DNA of 64,000 nucleotides from Conexibacter woesei Iso977N (GCF_000424625.1 NZ_AUKG01000002.1:124001-188000), one strand, 5' to 3'; positions 33,403 to 43,099 are shown, counted from the stretch's first letter. The notes: generated by a model not told the origin, from the letters alone. Numbers and translations are program-made.

Positions 33403-33978
33403 CTAGGGCTTCGGCTTCGGCCAGTTCGTCGTGTCGGGGTAAGCGCCGCAGCGGGTGATGGTGAAGGTGTTGATGAGGTCGTGTGAGGTTCCGCCGACGT
33501 GGCCGCCGAAGTCGAGGCCGATCGCGTAGCCCGCGCAGCGGCCGTCGGCGTTTGCTCGGGTGCGGGGGAGCGGGGCGCAGTACTCGGTTCGGCAGTACAC
33601 CCTGCCGTGATAGGCGGCGCGCACCGCGGCGCGGGTGCTGCGGTGCATGGTGAGGCCGGTCTTCGGGTCGCGGTAGCGGATCGGGTGGGGGTCGAGCTGG
33701 CTGTCCAGGCCCTCCTCCGGCCAACGGACGCCGATGGACCAGACGCGCATCGGGTCGGTGTGCGTGTAGAGGACCGCGAGCGCGATGTCGTCGTAGCGGT
33801 CGTCGAAGACGTCCTGGGACTGCGGCGCCGGGACGCCGAGCGCCTTGGCGACCTGGGCCTTGGTCATCCCGATGTGGACCCCGTCGATGCCGCGGAAGGG
33901 CTCGACGCGCGGCGAGCGGCGGATCGTGGCGGCGGTGGCCACGACGGGCGGCGGCTGAGGAGCCGTGAGCGGTAGCAC
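33403..33978 (-). CDS. Hypothetical protein with BamE/SmpA-like start and cysteine-rich end
   Basis: A 191-residue protein I do not recognise. Residues 25-50 read GIDGVHIGMTKAQVAKALGV, the 'G-hx-GMT-hxxVxxxLG' pattern found in small secreted SmpA/BamE-like folds. The C-terminal 75 residues contain four cysteines (VYCRTEYC, GRCAG, TRCG), suggesting disulfides and an exported location. The N-terminus from the GTG at 33978 is proline-rich and only weakly signal-like, so the true start may be further upstream. It is convergent with the SRPBCC gene across the repeat element. Confidence 0.6.
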   Translation of the reverse strand: MLPLTAPQPPPVVATAATIRRSPRVEPFRGIDGVHIGMTKAQVAKALGVPAPQSQDVFDDRYDDIALAVLYTHTDPMRVWSIGVRWPEEGLDSQLDPHPIRYRDPKTGLTMHRSTRAAVRAAYHGRVYCRTEYCAPLPRTRANADGRCAGYAIGLDFGGHVGGTSHDLINTFTITRCGAYPDTTNWPKPKP

Positions 33979-34008
33979 GTGTTGGGCGCTACCCGGTGCG
34001 CCGGTGGG

Positions 34009-34818
34009 TCACGCGAGCAGCGTGGCGAGCGCCTCGGGGAGGGCGTCGAGGATCGAGACGTGGCCTTCGTCGGCGTGGAGGTGGAGAGTTGCGGTGGGGA
34101 GGAGTGTGGCGAGGCGTTCGGCGTGGTGGGCGGGGATCATGCGGTCGTCGGTGCCCTGGAGGATGGTCACGGGCGTTGTGATGGTGGTTGGGTCGAATCC
34201 CCAGTCGGTGGTGAAGGCGAGGTGGTCGGCGATGAGGCCGTTGTTGTAGGACTCGCTGGCCTCGGTGGCGTCGGTGACGAGGGCGGACCAGGTGGACTGC
34301 AGGACGTCCCTGTCGCGGGTGGTGAACACCTCGGGGTCGAAGTCCTCCGTGAAGGCGGCGCGGGCGGCGGGACCTCGAGAAGCGGCGCGCAGAGCGCCGG
34401 GCGAGTGCATGCCGGCGAACCACTCCGGTGTGCCATCGAAGGGTGCGGGAGAGGCGGCGACGAGGGTCGCGCGGACGCGCTCGCCGAGGAGCGCGGCGCA
34501 CGCGAGCGCGTGGGGGCCGCCGCCGGAGGCGCCGGCGAACACCACGGACTCGATCCCGCCGAACGCTTCCAGGATCGCCGTGACGTCGGCCGCCGCGTCG
34601 GCGACGGTGCGGCCCGGCTGGGGCGTGGAGCCGCCGTAGGCGGGGCGTGCGTAGGTGATGTGGCGCAGGCCGTGCTCGTGCGCTAGTGCGACGACCGGTG
34701 GCAGCGGCGCGCCCGTGTGCGGCGAGCCGTGGTGCCAGAACAGCGCGGTGGCGCCCCCGCCCTCGTCGTAGGCAACGACCGTGTGCCCGTCGCGGGTCCG
34801 GATCTCGTGCCGGGTCAT
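34009..34818 (-). CDS. Alpha/beta hydrolase
   Basis: A 269-residue hydrolase with the complete triad: nucleophile S98 in GASGGG, acid in the ILQGTDDRMIP segment, and histidine in DEGHVSI. The oxyanion region is WHHGSPHTG. A cap domain lies between about 120 and 190. The substrate is not predictable. ATG 34818 is preferred over a GTG six codons upstream. The gene is divergent from the copper/PKD gene, with 38 nt between starts. Confidence 0.88.
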   Translation of the reverse strand: MTRHEIRTRDGHTVVAYDEGGGATALFWHHGSPHTGAPLPPVVALAHEHGLRHITYARPAYGGSTPQPGRTVADAAADVTAILEAFGGIESVVFAGASGGGPHALACAALLGERVRATLVAASPAPFDGTPEWFAGMHSPGALRAASRGPAARAAFTEDFDPEVFTTRDRDVLQSTWSALVTDATEASESYNNGLIADHLAFTTDWGFDPTTITTPVTILQGTDDRMIPAHHAERLATLLPTATLHLHADEGHVSILDALPEALATLLA

Positions 34819-34856
34819 GTGGGAAGGATCGCGCACGCGCGGTGTCTTGGCGGCGT

Positions 34857-35924
34857 GTGAGGGACATCGTGCTGATCACCAGCGTGGTCGTGGCGAGCGG
34901 GTTGGCCGTCGTCGGGACGGCGGGCGCGGCGCCTGCGACCGTCGGCTTCCCGACCGGCCCGGCGGCCGGCGCCTACACGCCGAGCGACGTCAACGTCGAC
35001 CCGGGCGACAGCGTCACGTTCAACGGGTCCTTCGCCAACCACCCGCTCGTGTGGAACAGGGGCGACTTCGCGACGCAGGCGTCGGGAACGACCAACAGCT
35101 ACACCTTCACGCAGCCCGGCCTGTACCGGTTCCACTGCCAGATCCACGCGTCGATGACCGGCTCGGTCCTGGTCTCCGGCGACCAGCTGGCGACCCCCGA
35201 CTTCACGTGGGGACCCGCGGCGCCGAGGACAGGCCAAGCGGTCTCGTTCGCGCCGACCGCGTTCACGGATCCGGACGGGTCGATCGCGTCCTACCTCTGG
35301 GACTTCGACGGCAACGGCACGTTCGAGGCGTCGGGCAGCGCCCCGACGCACACCTACACCAACGCCGGGACCTACATGGTGGCCTTGGCGTACACGGACG
35401 ACCGAGGCGAGACGTCGCCCGCGACCCGGCACGAGCTCGTGATCGCGCCGGCCTCAGGCGCGGGCGGACCGGCCGGTGGCGGGAGCACAGGCGGCGGTCA
35501 GATCGGGACGGGAAGCGGCAACGGCGCGCCAATCCAGCCGGGCGCGCCCGGCAGCCCCTTCCCGGTCTCCACGACGACCGCCGGCCCGATACCGGCCGGT
35601 GGAGCGCAGGGCGCGGGACCGTCGACGACGGAGACACAGGGAGCCACCCGTCTCCGCATCGGCACCCGCGCCCTCGCGTTCCACAACAACAAGGCGAGGA
35701 TCACGATCACCGGCGCGCCGTCGGCGACGACGCTGACCGCCCGCCTGACCCGTCGCGGCACGACGCTCGCCTCCGGCAGGGCGAGGCCGCGCGCGAGGAC
35801 CATCACCATCACCTTGACCCGCGCGGGTCGCACGGCGCTGCACGGGCACAGGTCGCTCAGCGCGACGCTGACGGTCGCCGCCGGGAGGACGGCGACCGCC
35901 AGGAAGACGCTCAGCGTGCGCTGA
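34857..35924 (+). CDS. Secreted cupredoxin-PKD domain protein
   Basis: A 355-residue exported protein. Signal peptide residues 1-24 (MRDIVLITSVVVASG..., GTG start). Residues about 28-108 form a blue-copper domain with all four type 1 ligands in place: H62, C94, H97 and M100, the C-x2-H-x2-M spacing of amicyanin. A PKD domain follows (about 112-200; SYLWDFDGNGTF and HTYTNAGTYMV). Then come a Gly-rich linker and a C-terminal Ala/Arg/Thr-rich beta domain. The fusion suggests an electron carrier or copper sensor tethered at the surface; no partner oxidase is adjacent. Confidence 0.82.
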   Translation: MRDIVLITSVVVASGLAVVGTAGAAPATVGFPTGPAAGAYTPSDVNVDPGDSVTFNGSFANHPLVWNRGDFATQASGTTNSYTFTQPGLYRFHCQIHASMTGSVLVSGDQLATPDFTWGPAAPRTGQAVSFAPTAFTDPDGSIASYLWDFDGNGTFEASGSAPTHTYTNAGTYMVALAYTDDRGETSPATRHELVIAPASGAGGPAGGGSTGGGQIGTGSGNGAPIQPGAPGSPFPVSTTTAGPIPAGGAQGAGPSTTETQGATRLRIGTRALAFHNNKARITITGAPSATTLTARLTRRGTTLASGRARPRARTITITLTRAGRTALHGHRSLSATLTVAAGRTATARKTLSVR

Positions 35925-35939
35925 GCCCCCGCCGCGCGC

Positions 35940-37529
35940 CTACTTCCGCGGCCGTGCCGGCGTCGCCGGCTGGGTCAGCGCGAACGGCGCGACCGCGCCG
36001 GCGTTGTCCTCGACCACCGGGTCGACCGTCCAGTCCGGATGGCCCGGCATCGGCGGCGTCCTCGTCCCGTAGACCCAGGCGCGCAGGAACCCACCGAGGT
36101 CCTGCCCGGACACGCGACTCGCGAGCGCGATGAAGTCGTCGGTGCTCGCGGACCTCCCGGCGTAGGTCTGCAGCCACGTCCGCTCGATCCGCTGGAACGC
36201 CGCCGTCCCGACCTGCTGGCGCAAGGCGTACAACACGAGCGCGCCGCCGTGATAGCGCTGGAGGTCGAACAGCGTGTCGCTGCTGCTCGGCAGCGCGACC
36301 GGGCCGCTGTCGACGCGCCACTGGTCGCCGTGCGCGTAGACGGCCTTCATCAGCTCGTCGAACGTCGCGTAGCCCTCGTCGTCCGGGTAGCCGGTCGTGT
36401 CGTCGGCCAGCTCGCCCTTCTCCTCGGCGTACAGGAACTCGTACCAGCTCGCGTGACCCTCGTTGAGCCACAGGTCGCTCCACGTCGCCGGTGAGACGCT
36501 GTCACCGAACCACATGTGCGAGAGCTCGTGCAGGAGCGTCGGCTCCCACGTGCCCTGGTCGAAGTCCTCGAACCAGCTCGTGTCCATCAACTCGAGCGTC
36601 TGGGACTCCAGCGCGAACCCGATGTCGGCCTGCACGACGAGCGACCCGTACAGGTCGAACGGGTAGCGCCCGACGCGCTGCTGCATCCACGCCATCTGCG
36701 ACCCGCCGACGGAATCGAGCAGCGGCTGCACCTCGGCGGTGATCGGCTTCGACGTGACGTCGCGGAGGTGGACGCCCGCCTGGACGCCGTTGTCGGTGAC
36801 GTCGTAGTCGCCGACCGCGAGCTGGACCAGCTCGGTCGCCATCGGCTGGCGCATCACGTAGGCGAAGTGCGAGCGCCCGCCCGCGGTCCACCTCGCGACG
36901 AGCAGCCCGTTGGAGACCGCGGTCTCGCCGGCCGGGACGTCGAAGCGCACGTCCCACGTCGCCTTGTCGCTCGGGTGGTCGTTGGAGGGCAGGAACGAGT
37001 GCGTCCAGTTCGGCTGGCCCGCCGTCGCCGACCCGACCGAGTGCGAGAAGAACGCGGTGGTGCTCTCGTCCGAGCTGTCGGCGACCGTCGGGACCGCGGT
37101 GAAGTTCGACACGGTCACGATGAACGGCAGGCCGTTGGCCAGCGGGCGGCGCGGGGTGATCACGAGGTCCTCGCCGTCGCGGCGCCAGCTGGCCGGGACG
37201 CCGTTGACGGCGATCGCGCCGACCGACTGCCCGGCGAAGTCGAGGTCGAAGCGCGACAGCGCCTGCGTGGCGCGGGCCAGGATGTTGACCGTGCCCTGCA
37301 TCGGCTGCGACGGCGCGCGCGTGGCGTAGCGGAGGTCGACGTCGTAGTGCTGGACGTCGTAGCCGCCGTTGCCGAGCTGCGGGAACAGGCGGTCGCCGAG
37401 GCCGGCGGCGCCGGGGCTGGGCGCCGCGCCGCCGCCGCCGTACGACGAGGTGGGTGAGGATGTCGCGGCGGCGGCGGGTGCGGCGAGCACGGCCGCCGCC
37501 GCAAGCGAGAGGACCAGAGAGCGAAGCAT
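35940..37529 (-). CDS. Secreted M1 family (gluzincin) metallopeptidase
   Basis: A 529-residue exported peptidase with a signal peptide (MLRSLVLSLAAAAVLAAPAAAA). The zinc site is HELSHMWFGD (about residues 331-340) followed 18 residues on by the third ligand in LNEGHASW. The catalytic domain is preceded by an M1-type beta-rich N-terminal domain. The canonical GxMEN exopeptidase motif is replaced by ALESQ, so N-terminal specificity may be altered. It is an aminopeptidase by family but could be unusual. The last 20 residues are basic. Confidence 0.87.
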   Translation of the reverse strand: MLRSLVLSLAAAAVLAAPAAAATSSPTSSYGGGGAAPSPGAAGLGDRLFPQLGNGGYDVQHYDVDLRYATRAPSQPMQGTVNILARATQALSRFDLDFAGQSVGAIAVNGVPASWRRDGEDLVITPRRPLANGLPFIVTVSNFTAVPTVADSSDESTTAFFSHSVGSATAGQPNWTHSFLPSNDHPSDKATWDVRFDVPAGETAVSNGLLVARWTAGGRSHFAYVMRQPMATELVQLAVGDYDVTDNGVQAGVHLRDVTSKPITAEVQPLLDSVGGSQMAWMQQRVGRYPFDLYGSLVVQADIGFALESQTLELMDTSWFEDFDQGTWEPTLLHELSHMWFGDSVSPATWSDLWLNEGHASWYEFLYAEEKGELADDTTGYPDDEGYATFDELMKAVYAHGDQWRVDSGPVALPSSSDTLFDLQRYHGGALVLYALRQQVGTAAFQRIERTWLQTYAGRSASTDDFIALASRVSGQDLGGFLRAWVYGTRTPPMPGHPDWTVDPVVEDNAGAVAPFALTQPATPARPRK

Positions 37530-37550
37530 CTCGCGATGCTACGCCCGCGA

Positions 37551-38312
37551 CTAGCGCGGCGCCATGCGGATCGCGCCGTCCAGACGGATCGTCTCGCCGT
37601 TCAACATGGGGTTCTCGACGATCTGGGTGGCGAGCTGGGCGTACTCGGAGGGGCGGCCGAGGCGGGGCGGGAACGGGATCGTCCTGCCGAGCGACTCGCG
37701 CGCCTCCTCCGGGAGGGCTGCCAGGAGCTGGGTGTCGAACAGGCCGGGCGCGATCGTGTTGACGCGGATCCCGTACTGCGCGAGGTCGCGGGCGACCGGC
37801 AGCGTCATGCCGACGACGCCGCCCTTGGACGCGGAGTAGGCGACCTGGCCGATCTGGCCGTCGAACGCGGCGACCGACGCGGTGTTGACGAGCACGCCGC
37901 GCTCGCCGTCGGCGTTGGGCTCGTTGCCGATCATCTTCGCGGCGGCCAGGCGCAGGACGTTGAACGTCCCGATCAGGTTGATGGCGATGATGACCTGGAA
38001 CGGCTCGAGCGGGTGCGGGCCCTTGGAGTTCGCGGTCTTCTGCGCCCAGCCGGTCCCGGCGCAGGTGATCGCGATCCGCAGGCCGCCGTCGGCCTCGGCC
38101 GCGGCGTCGACCGCCGCCGCGACCTGGTCCTCCTCGCGCACGTCGACCGCGACGAACCGGGCGCCGATCTCGCTCGCCAGCGCCTCGCCGCGCTCCGCGT
38201 TCACATCGGCGATCGTGACCGCCGCGCCCGCCTCGGCCAGCCGCCGCGCGGTCGCCTCGCCCAGACCCGACGCCCCACCGACGACGAGCGCCCCGCTTCC
38301 GTTGATCTCCAT
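37551..38312 (-). CDS. Short-chain dehydrogenase/reductase (type II 3-hydroxyacyl-CoA dehydrogenase-like)
   Basis: A 253-residue SDR with the cofactor loop GGASGLG (12-18), the acidic residue in IADVN that favours NAD, and the catalytic YSASK (about 157-161). The PGLFDTQLL and [18 protein letters not shown] segments match HSD17B10-like acyl-CoA SDRs, which act in beta-oxidation of fatty or branched acyl chains. It lies between two secreted-protein genes on the same strand and may be co-transcribed with the CAP-like gene (10-nt gap). Confidence 0.88.
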   Translation of the reverse strand: MEINGSGALVVGGASGLGEATARRLAEAGAAVTIADVNAERGEALASEIGARFVAVDVREEDQVAAAVDAAAEADGGLRIAITCAGTGWAQKTANSKGPHPLEPFQVIIAINLIGTFNVLRLAAAKMIGNEPNADGERGVLVNTASVAAFDGQIGQVAYSASKGGVVGMTLPVARDLAQYGIRVNTIAPGLFDTQLLAALPEEARESLGRTIPFPPRLGRPSEYAQLATQIVENPMLNGETIRLDGAIRMAPR

Positions 38313-38322
38313 GCCGCGGACC

Positions 38323-39789
38323 CTACTTCGCGCGGGCGATCAGGAGCACCGCGTGGAACGGCTTCCCGCCCTTCGGCGTGATCCTCAGCCGCAGCTTGCG
38401 GACCTTCGCCAGCTGTAGCCGCGCGAGGGCCGACTTCGACATGGTGTACTTGATCGTCACTGTCCCGGCGCTCTTGCGAACCGCGCTCGACGACGGCAAC
38501 GCGACATTCTTGCGGTTGTCCAGCCGCAGGCTGCCGGCGACCTTCAACGTGCACGCCGCCGAGCACCTCACCGGCACGCTCAACGTGCGGCCGCGCCACT
38601 TCGCCTTCACGCTCGAGCCGATCGACAACCCCAACTTGGTCGCCGCCGGCTTCGGCGAGGCGCCCTTCACGAGCACCGGGACGCCCTGCGGCGTCGGCGC
38701 CGGCGTTAGCGCGCCGAACGAGTTGATGTCCTCGCACGCCGACGCCGGACGGTAGTCCGTACCGTCACCGCCCGAGGTGAAGCACACGTGCCAGAACCCG
38801 CGCGCCAGCGGCACGGTGAACGTCGTGCCGGTCCAGTAGTCCGGCGACGTCGCGCTCTGCGTGATCGTCCTGTCGCCCTGGGTCGCCGTCATCGTCACCT
38901 GCGGCGCCCGGCTGCCGACGCCCAGGACCCAGGTCCCCGTGGGGTGGATGTTCGCGTCGAGGTCGGAGTACGTCCGGAACGCGATCTGGTTCTCGCGCCC
39001 GCCCGTCGTGAAGCTCCACGCCTTCGTGAACGATCGCGCCGCGCCGCCGCCGGGCGGCGTCACATCGGCGGTCACCGACGCGTGGTAGGTCGTGAACGGC
39101 GCAAGCGCGGCGCGCGGGACGAGCCGCACCTCGGCGGCCGAAGTCGGGGACGGCGTGGTCGGGGACGCGGCGAACGCGACCGGCGCCCCGCCCGGCCCGG
39201 TGAGGGACGCATCGGTGACCTGCGTCGCCGAGGGGCTCGCTGGGTCGAGGTCCGGGCCGTCGAAGAAGGCGAAGAGCACCGGCCCGGTCTCGTCGAACGA
39301 GCGCTGTGGCGGCATCTCGCCGTCGCGTGGCTGCGCGGTCCGCACGTCCTGCGTTCCATCGCCGGGGTAGGTGTAGGTCACATCGTGCGCAGGCGCGGCG
39401 CCGCTGCCGGGAGCGTTGAACGTGGCGCAGCCTACGCCGCGGGCCGTCGCGGCGCCAAAGCTCGCCAGCCGCGGCGCGAGGACGAGCTGCAGCTCGTCCG
39501 GGTGGTTCTTGAACGGGTCGTTGGTCGCCGTCCACGGTCCCTGTTCGGTGACGTCGGACCAGCTCCACACGCCGGCCGGGCGCGTGCCCTCCTCGCCGGA
39601 GGCAAGCCACGACGCGCACGCCGCCGACGCCGCGGTGTCCTCCGTGATCCCCGCCGGGATGCCGTTCGCGGCGCGCTGCGCGTTGACGTAGCCGACGATG
39701 TCGGTGCCGCTGGTGTCGGCCTGGGCCGCCCCCGCCGGGATCACCGCGAGGGCGATCAGTGTTGCGAGGGCGCTTGAACGCTGGAGCAT
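38323..39789 (-). CDS. Secreted CAP/SCP-like multidomain protein
   Basis: A 488-residue exported protein. Signal peptide about 1-25. Residues about 28-150 resemble a CAP domain ([15 protein letters not shown]..., an early cysteine-containing ACASWLASG helix). A central Ig-like or Big-like region (about 190-260), a domain of Tyr/Asp-rich strands, and a C-terminal beta domain with two cysteines ([10 protein letters not shown]) follow. That last domain is shared in style with other large secreted proteins here. The function is probably cell-surface. GTG 39801 would add four residues. Confidence 0.75.
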   Translation of the reverse strand: MLQRSSALATLIALAVIPAGAAQADTSGTDIVGYVNAQRAANGIPAGITEDTAASAACASWLASGEEGTRPAGVWSWSDVTEQGPWTATNDPFKNHPDELQLVLAPRLASFGAATARGVGCATFNAPGSGAAPAHDVTYTYPGDGTQDVRTAQPRDGEMPPQRSFDETGPVLFAFFDGPDLDPASPSATQVTDASLTGPGGAPVAFAASPTTPSPTSAAEVRLVPRAALAPFTTYHASVTADVTPPGGGAARSFTKAWSFTTGGRENQIAFRTYSDLDANIHPTGTWVLGVGSRAPQVTMTATQGDRTITQSATSPDYWTGTTFTVPLARGFWHVCFTSGGDGTDYRPASACEDINSFGALTPAPTPQGVPVLVKGASPKPAATKLGLSIGSSVKAKWRGRTLSVPVRCSAACTLKVAGSLRLDNRKNVALPSSSAVRKSAGTVTIKYTMSKSALARLQLAKVRKLRLRITPKGGKPFHAVLLIARAK

Positions 39790-39802
39790 CTTCACTTGCA
39801 CA

Positions 39803-40822
39803 TCATGGCAAAGGCGTGGGCGCGCGGACCAGGCCGTCCTTGCCCGCCGCCTTCGACCCGCGCAGCGCCTGGTCGGCGCGTTCGAGCAGCTCGGCCGGGC
39901 CCTCGGGCTCGACCCACTCCGCGACGCCGCAGGACACCGTGATCCCTTCGACGCCGCCGTCCGGCCGCGTGATGTGGATCTCGCGCAGGACGCGCAGCGC
40001 GCGTGCCGCCGCGATGTCGGCCCGCGGCCCCTTCACGTTGGGCAGGATCACCACGAACTCGTCGCCGCCGTAGCGCGCGACCTGGTCGAACGAGCGGTAC
40101 TCGGCCCGCAGCGCCTCGGCCACGTGGCGCAGCAGCGCGTCGCCGGTGGGGTGGCCGTAGGTGTCGTTGACGTGCTTGAAGTCGTCGAGGTCGAGGATCG
40201 TCACCGCCAGCGGCGTCCCCTGGCGCCGGGCGCGCGCGATCTCCTCGGCCAGCCGCTCGCGCATCGCGCCGTGGTTCAGGCAGCCCGTCAGCGGGTCGAT
40301 CGCCGCCGCCAGCCGCGCGTCGCGCAGCGCGATCGCGGTGCCCGCCAGATCGCTCAGGGCGCTTGCGGCATGCAGCTCGGCCGCGTCCCACGCGCGCGCC
40401 TCCGAGCGCGAGCCGAGCAGGACCACCGCCCGGACCGTGTCTCCGGCATGCAGCGGCAGCACCGCCGCGGTCCTCAACCCATAGGTCTTGACCAGCTGCA
40501 GCGGCAGCGTGCCCGCGACGCGCGCGTCCGGGATCGTCACCGCCTGCCCGGCGTCGGCGACCCAGCGCAGCGCGTCGGTCCCGTCCTCGCGCCTGAGCAC
40601 GTACTCGCTGGACGCCGACGCGCCGCCCGCCGCGCCGTCCAGGTCCGAGACCACGACGCCGTAGGCCGGATGCCCGCCGCTGAGGACGATCACGTGCGCC
40701 TGGTCGACCCCGACCACGCGCACGAGCTCCTCGCCCAGCGCACGCTGGATCGCGGGCAGGCCGGCATCGCGCTGCGCAAGGCGCGCAAGCCGCTCGACGC
40801 TCTGCAAGAGCCGCTGCTGCAT
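39803..40822 (-). CDS. Diguanylate cyclase with GAF sensor
   Basis: A 339-residue cytoplasmic protein. A GAF domain (about 20-165) is joined to a GGDEF domain (about 175-330). The active site is intact (YGGDEF), and the inhibitory site RSFD sits five residues before it, so product feedback is expected. There are no membrane helices. It starts at the ATG 40822 and runs away from the egt operon. The signal bound by GAF is unknown. Confidence 0.92.
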   Translation of the reverse strand: MQQRLLQSVERLARLAQRDAGLPAIQRALGEELVRVVGVDQAHVIVLSGGHPAYGVVVSDLDGAAGGASASSEYVLRREDGTDALRWVADAGQAVTIPDARVAGTLPLQLVKTYGLRTAAVLPLHAGDTVRAVVLLGSRSEARAWDAAELHAASALSDLAGTAIALRDARLAAAIDPLTGCLNHGAMRERLAEEIARARRQGTPLAVTILDLDDFKHVNDTYGHPTGDALLRHVAEALRAEYRSFDQVARYGGDEFVVILPNVKGPRADIAAARALRVLREIHITRPDGGVEGITVSCGVAEWVEPEGPAELLERADQALRGSKAAGKDGLVRAPTPLP

Positions 40823-40941
40823 CCAGGTTCGGTTGCCTTCTCCGCCGGCCGCGGCGCTGACTGTCAGGTCATCCGTGCCTGTGCGCCGCCTCGGACCGGT
40901 CCGATGACGAACAGCCTAGAAGAAGAGCTTCGGGTTGGGAA

Positions 40942-40958
40942 GGGGAGGTTTGCTCCCC
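40942..40958 (-). terminator. Hairpin after the egtBD operon
   Basis: GGGGAG (40942-40947) and CTCCCC (40953-40958) pair around a 5-nt loop, 16 nt beyond the egtD stop. On the egt strand TTCCC follows the stem. The rest of 40823-40973 shows nothing else. Confidence 0.55.
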
Positions 40959-40973
40959 GTTCGTTCAGTGACC

Positions 40974-41990
40974 TCAGGCGGCTCTGATGCGCGCCAGTGT
41001 CAACGCGAACAGCCCATCCTGATCGGTCAAGGTCTCGACCAGCTCCATGCCCGCCGCGGCGAGGTCGCCGCTGATCCGCTCGGGCGTGAACTTCGCGCTG
41101 ATCTCGGTCCGCAGCTCCTCGCCCGCGGCGAACGTCAGCCGCAGCCCGAGCTTGCCGACCGTGACCCGCTGCGGGCGCTGCGCGCGCAGGCGCATCTCGA
41201 TCCACTCGCGGTCGCGGTCGAAGAACGCGACGTGCTCGTAGGCGTCGACCGCGAAGTCGGCGTCGAGCTCGCGGTTGAGCACCGTCAGGACGTTGCGGTT
41301 GAACGCGGCGGTCACGCCGGCGCTGTCGTCGTAGGCCGCCTCCAGGACCGCCGGGTCCTTGACGAGGTCGGTCCCGAGCAGCAGGAAGTCGTCCGGGCCG
41401 AGCAGCTGCGAGAGCCCACGCAGGAAGCGCCGCCGCGAGCCCGGCGTGAAGTTGCCGATCGTCCCGCCCAGGAACGCGACGATTCGCGGGCGGCCGTCGA
41501 CCGGCTCCGGGACGCGGCCGAGGTGGCGCTCGAAGTCGCCGACGATCCCGTGCACGCGCAGGCCGTCGAACTCCTCGACCAGCCGCGCAGCGCTGTCCCG
41601 GACCATCCCCTCGGTGACGTCGATCGGCACGTAGCGGTTCAGCGTCCCGGCCTCGTGCATCGCCGAGAGCAGCAGCCGCGTCTTGGCCGCCGTGCCCGAG
41701 CCCAGCTCGACCAGCTCGGCCGCGCCCGTGCGCTCGACGATCTCGGCGGAGCGCTGCTCGAGGATCGCGCGCTCGCAGCGCGTCGGGTAGTACTCCGGCA
41801 GCTCGCAGATCCTGTCGAACAGGTCCGCGCCGTGCGCGTCGTAGAAGTGCTTGGGCGGCAGCTCCTTGAACGGGCGCGTGAGCCCGTCGAGGACGTCGTC
41901 GGCCAGCGTGCGGTGCTCGCCGTCGCCGAGGAAGGACTCGACGATCACGCGGTCGTGGGTGGTCGGGGACACCGTCTGGGGAGGGGTCAT
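40974..41990 (-). CDS. egtD: L-histidine N(alpha)-methyltransferase
   Basis: A 338-residue SAM-dependent enzyme that trimethylates histidine to hercynine, the first committed step of ergothioneine synthesis. Recognisable family blocks are LPPKHFYDAHGADLFDRICE, YYPTRCERAIL, ELGSGTAAKT (SAM loop) and LGGTIGNFTP. ATG 41990 overlaps the egtB stop as ATGA. An upstream open frame exists but is the shadow of egtB. Pairing with egtB makes the assignment firm. It is followed by a terminator-like hairpin. Confidence 0.95.
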   Translation of the reverse strand: MTPPQTVSPTTHDRVIVESFLGDGEHRTLADDVLDGLTRPFKELPPKHFYDAHGADLFDRICELPEYYPTRCERAILEQRSAEIVERTGAAELVELGSGTAAKTRLLLSAMHEAGTLNRYVPIDVTEGMVRDSAARLVEEFDGLRVHGIVGDFERHLGRVPEPVDGRPRIVAFLGGTIGNFTPGSRRRFLRGLSQLLGPDDFLLLGTDLVKDPAVLEAAYDDSAGVTAAFNRNVLTVLNRELDADFAVDAYEHVAFFDRDREWIEMRLRAQRPQRVTVGKLGLRLTFAAGEELRTEISAKFTPERISGDLAAAGMELVETLTDQDGLFALTLARIRAA

Positions 41991-43099
41991 GATGCCTCGT
42001 GCTCGGGGTGGTCGAGGTCGCGGACGAGCCGGACGCCGGCGAAGATCTGCCGGCGCTCCGGGAGGTCCCAGTTGCGGAAGGTGCGGGTCGCGACGCGCGG
42101 GTGCGTCGCCCAGGACCCGCCACGGAGGACGCGGTACTTGTCGCCGAAGAAGACCTCGGAGTACTCGCGGTACGGGTGTGCCGAGAAGCCGGGGTAGCCG
42201 CGGAACTGCGAGGCGGTCCACTCCCACACGAGCCCGACGCCGTCGAGGCGGTCGGCGGCCTTCTCCCATTCGGCCTCGGTGGGGAGCCGTGCTCCGCGCC
42301 ACCTGGCCATGGCCTCCGCCTCGAACCAGGAGATGTGACAGGCGGGCGCGTCAGGGTGCCCGTCCGTCACGCTCGCGTGGTGCGTGATGTCGTACTCCTC
42401 CTTCCACGCCCAACCCTCGGCCGACCACCACTCGCGGCGGACGTAGCCGCCGCCTTCGACGAAGCGCATCCACGTTCCGTTGGTGACCGGTCGCTGACTG
42501 ATCTGGAAGCCGGGAAGGTCGACGTCGTGCAGTGGCCGCTCGTTGTCGTAGGAGAACCGATCGTCCGGCGCGCCGAGAGCGTAGGTCCCGGCGGGGACGC
42601 GCAGCCAGTCGTCGCGGTGGGCGTCCGGGAGCGCGCGCAGCGACGGCTCGCCGGGCGGCAGCAGGCCGGCGATCATCATCGCCTGGCGCATCGTCTCGGT
42701 GTGCTGGAGCTCGTGCTGCAGGACCATCTCGTGGATCACGGGATCCACGCCGTGGGAGAGCAGCGCGTCCTCGGTCCGGGCGCGCACGGCCGACATGTAG
42801 GCCAATGCGTTGGTGTAGTCCAGGATCTCGAGGTCGCCGCGGACCGCGCGCGGGGTCTCGAACGCGTCGTAGAGCGCGGCGAGGTCGGGGCGCAGGAGGT
42901 CGGCGTCCGCGTGGCGGTGCACGAGCCAGAGGTCCTCGTAGGCCGCGATGTGGCCGAGGTCCCAGACCAGCGGGCTCATGATCGGCGCGATCTGGCGCTC
43001 GAGGTCGGCGACGTCGAGATGCGCCACGAGGTCCAGCGTGCGGCGCCGGACGGCGGCGAGGTCCTCCAGCAGCGTTGTCGTCGCTTCGGTGACCGTCAT
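41987..43099 (-). CDS. egtB: Hercynine oxygenase (iron-dependent sulfoxide synthase)
   Basis: A 370-residue two-domain enzyme. The N-terminal DinB-like part supplies an iron site: the histidine in WDLGHIAAYED plus HELQHTE near residues 126-133, the HxxxHxE motif. The C-terminal half is a formylglycine-generating-enzyme/sulfatase-modifying fold with WEWTASQF and RVLRGGSW. It joins hercynine to a cysteine thiol with oxygen. ATG 43099 is supported by a GGGGG ribosome site; ATG 43114 is an alternative. No egtA, egtC or egtE is nearby, so the sulfur donor and the final lyase are open questions. Confidence 0.94.
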   Translation of the reverse strand: MTVTEATTTLLEDLAAVRRRTLDLVAHLDVADLERQIAPIMSPLVWDLGHIAAYEDLWLVHRHADADLLRPDLAALYDAFETPRAVRGDLEILDYTNALAYMSAVRARTEDALLSHGVDPVIHEMVLQHELQHTETMRQAMMIAGLLPPGEPSLRALPDAHRDDWLRVPAGTYALGAPDDRFSYDNERPLHDVDLPGFQISQRPVTNGTWMRFVEGGGYVRREWWSAEGWAWKEEYDITHHASVTDGHPDAPACHISWFEAEAMARWRGARLPTEAEWEKAADRLDGVGLVWEWTASQFRGYPGFSAHPYREYSEVFFGDKYRVLRGGSWATHPRVATRTFRNWDLPERRQIFAGVRLVRDLDHPEHEAS

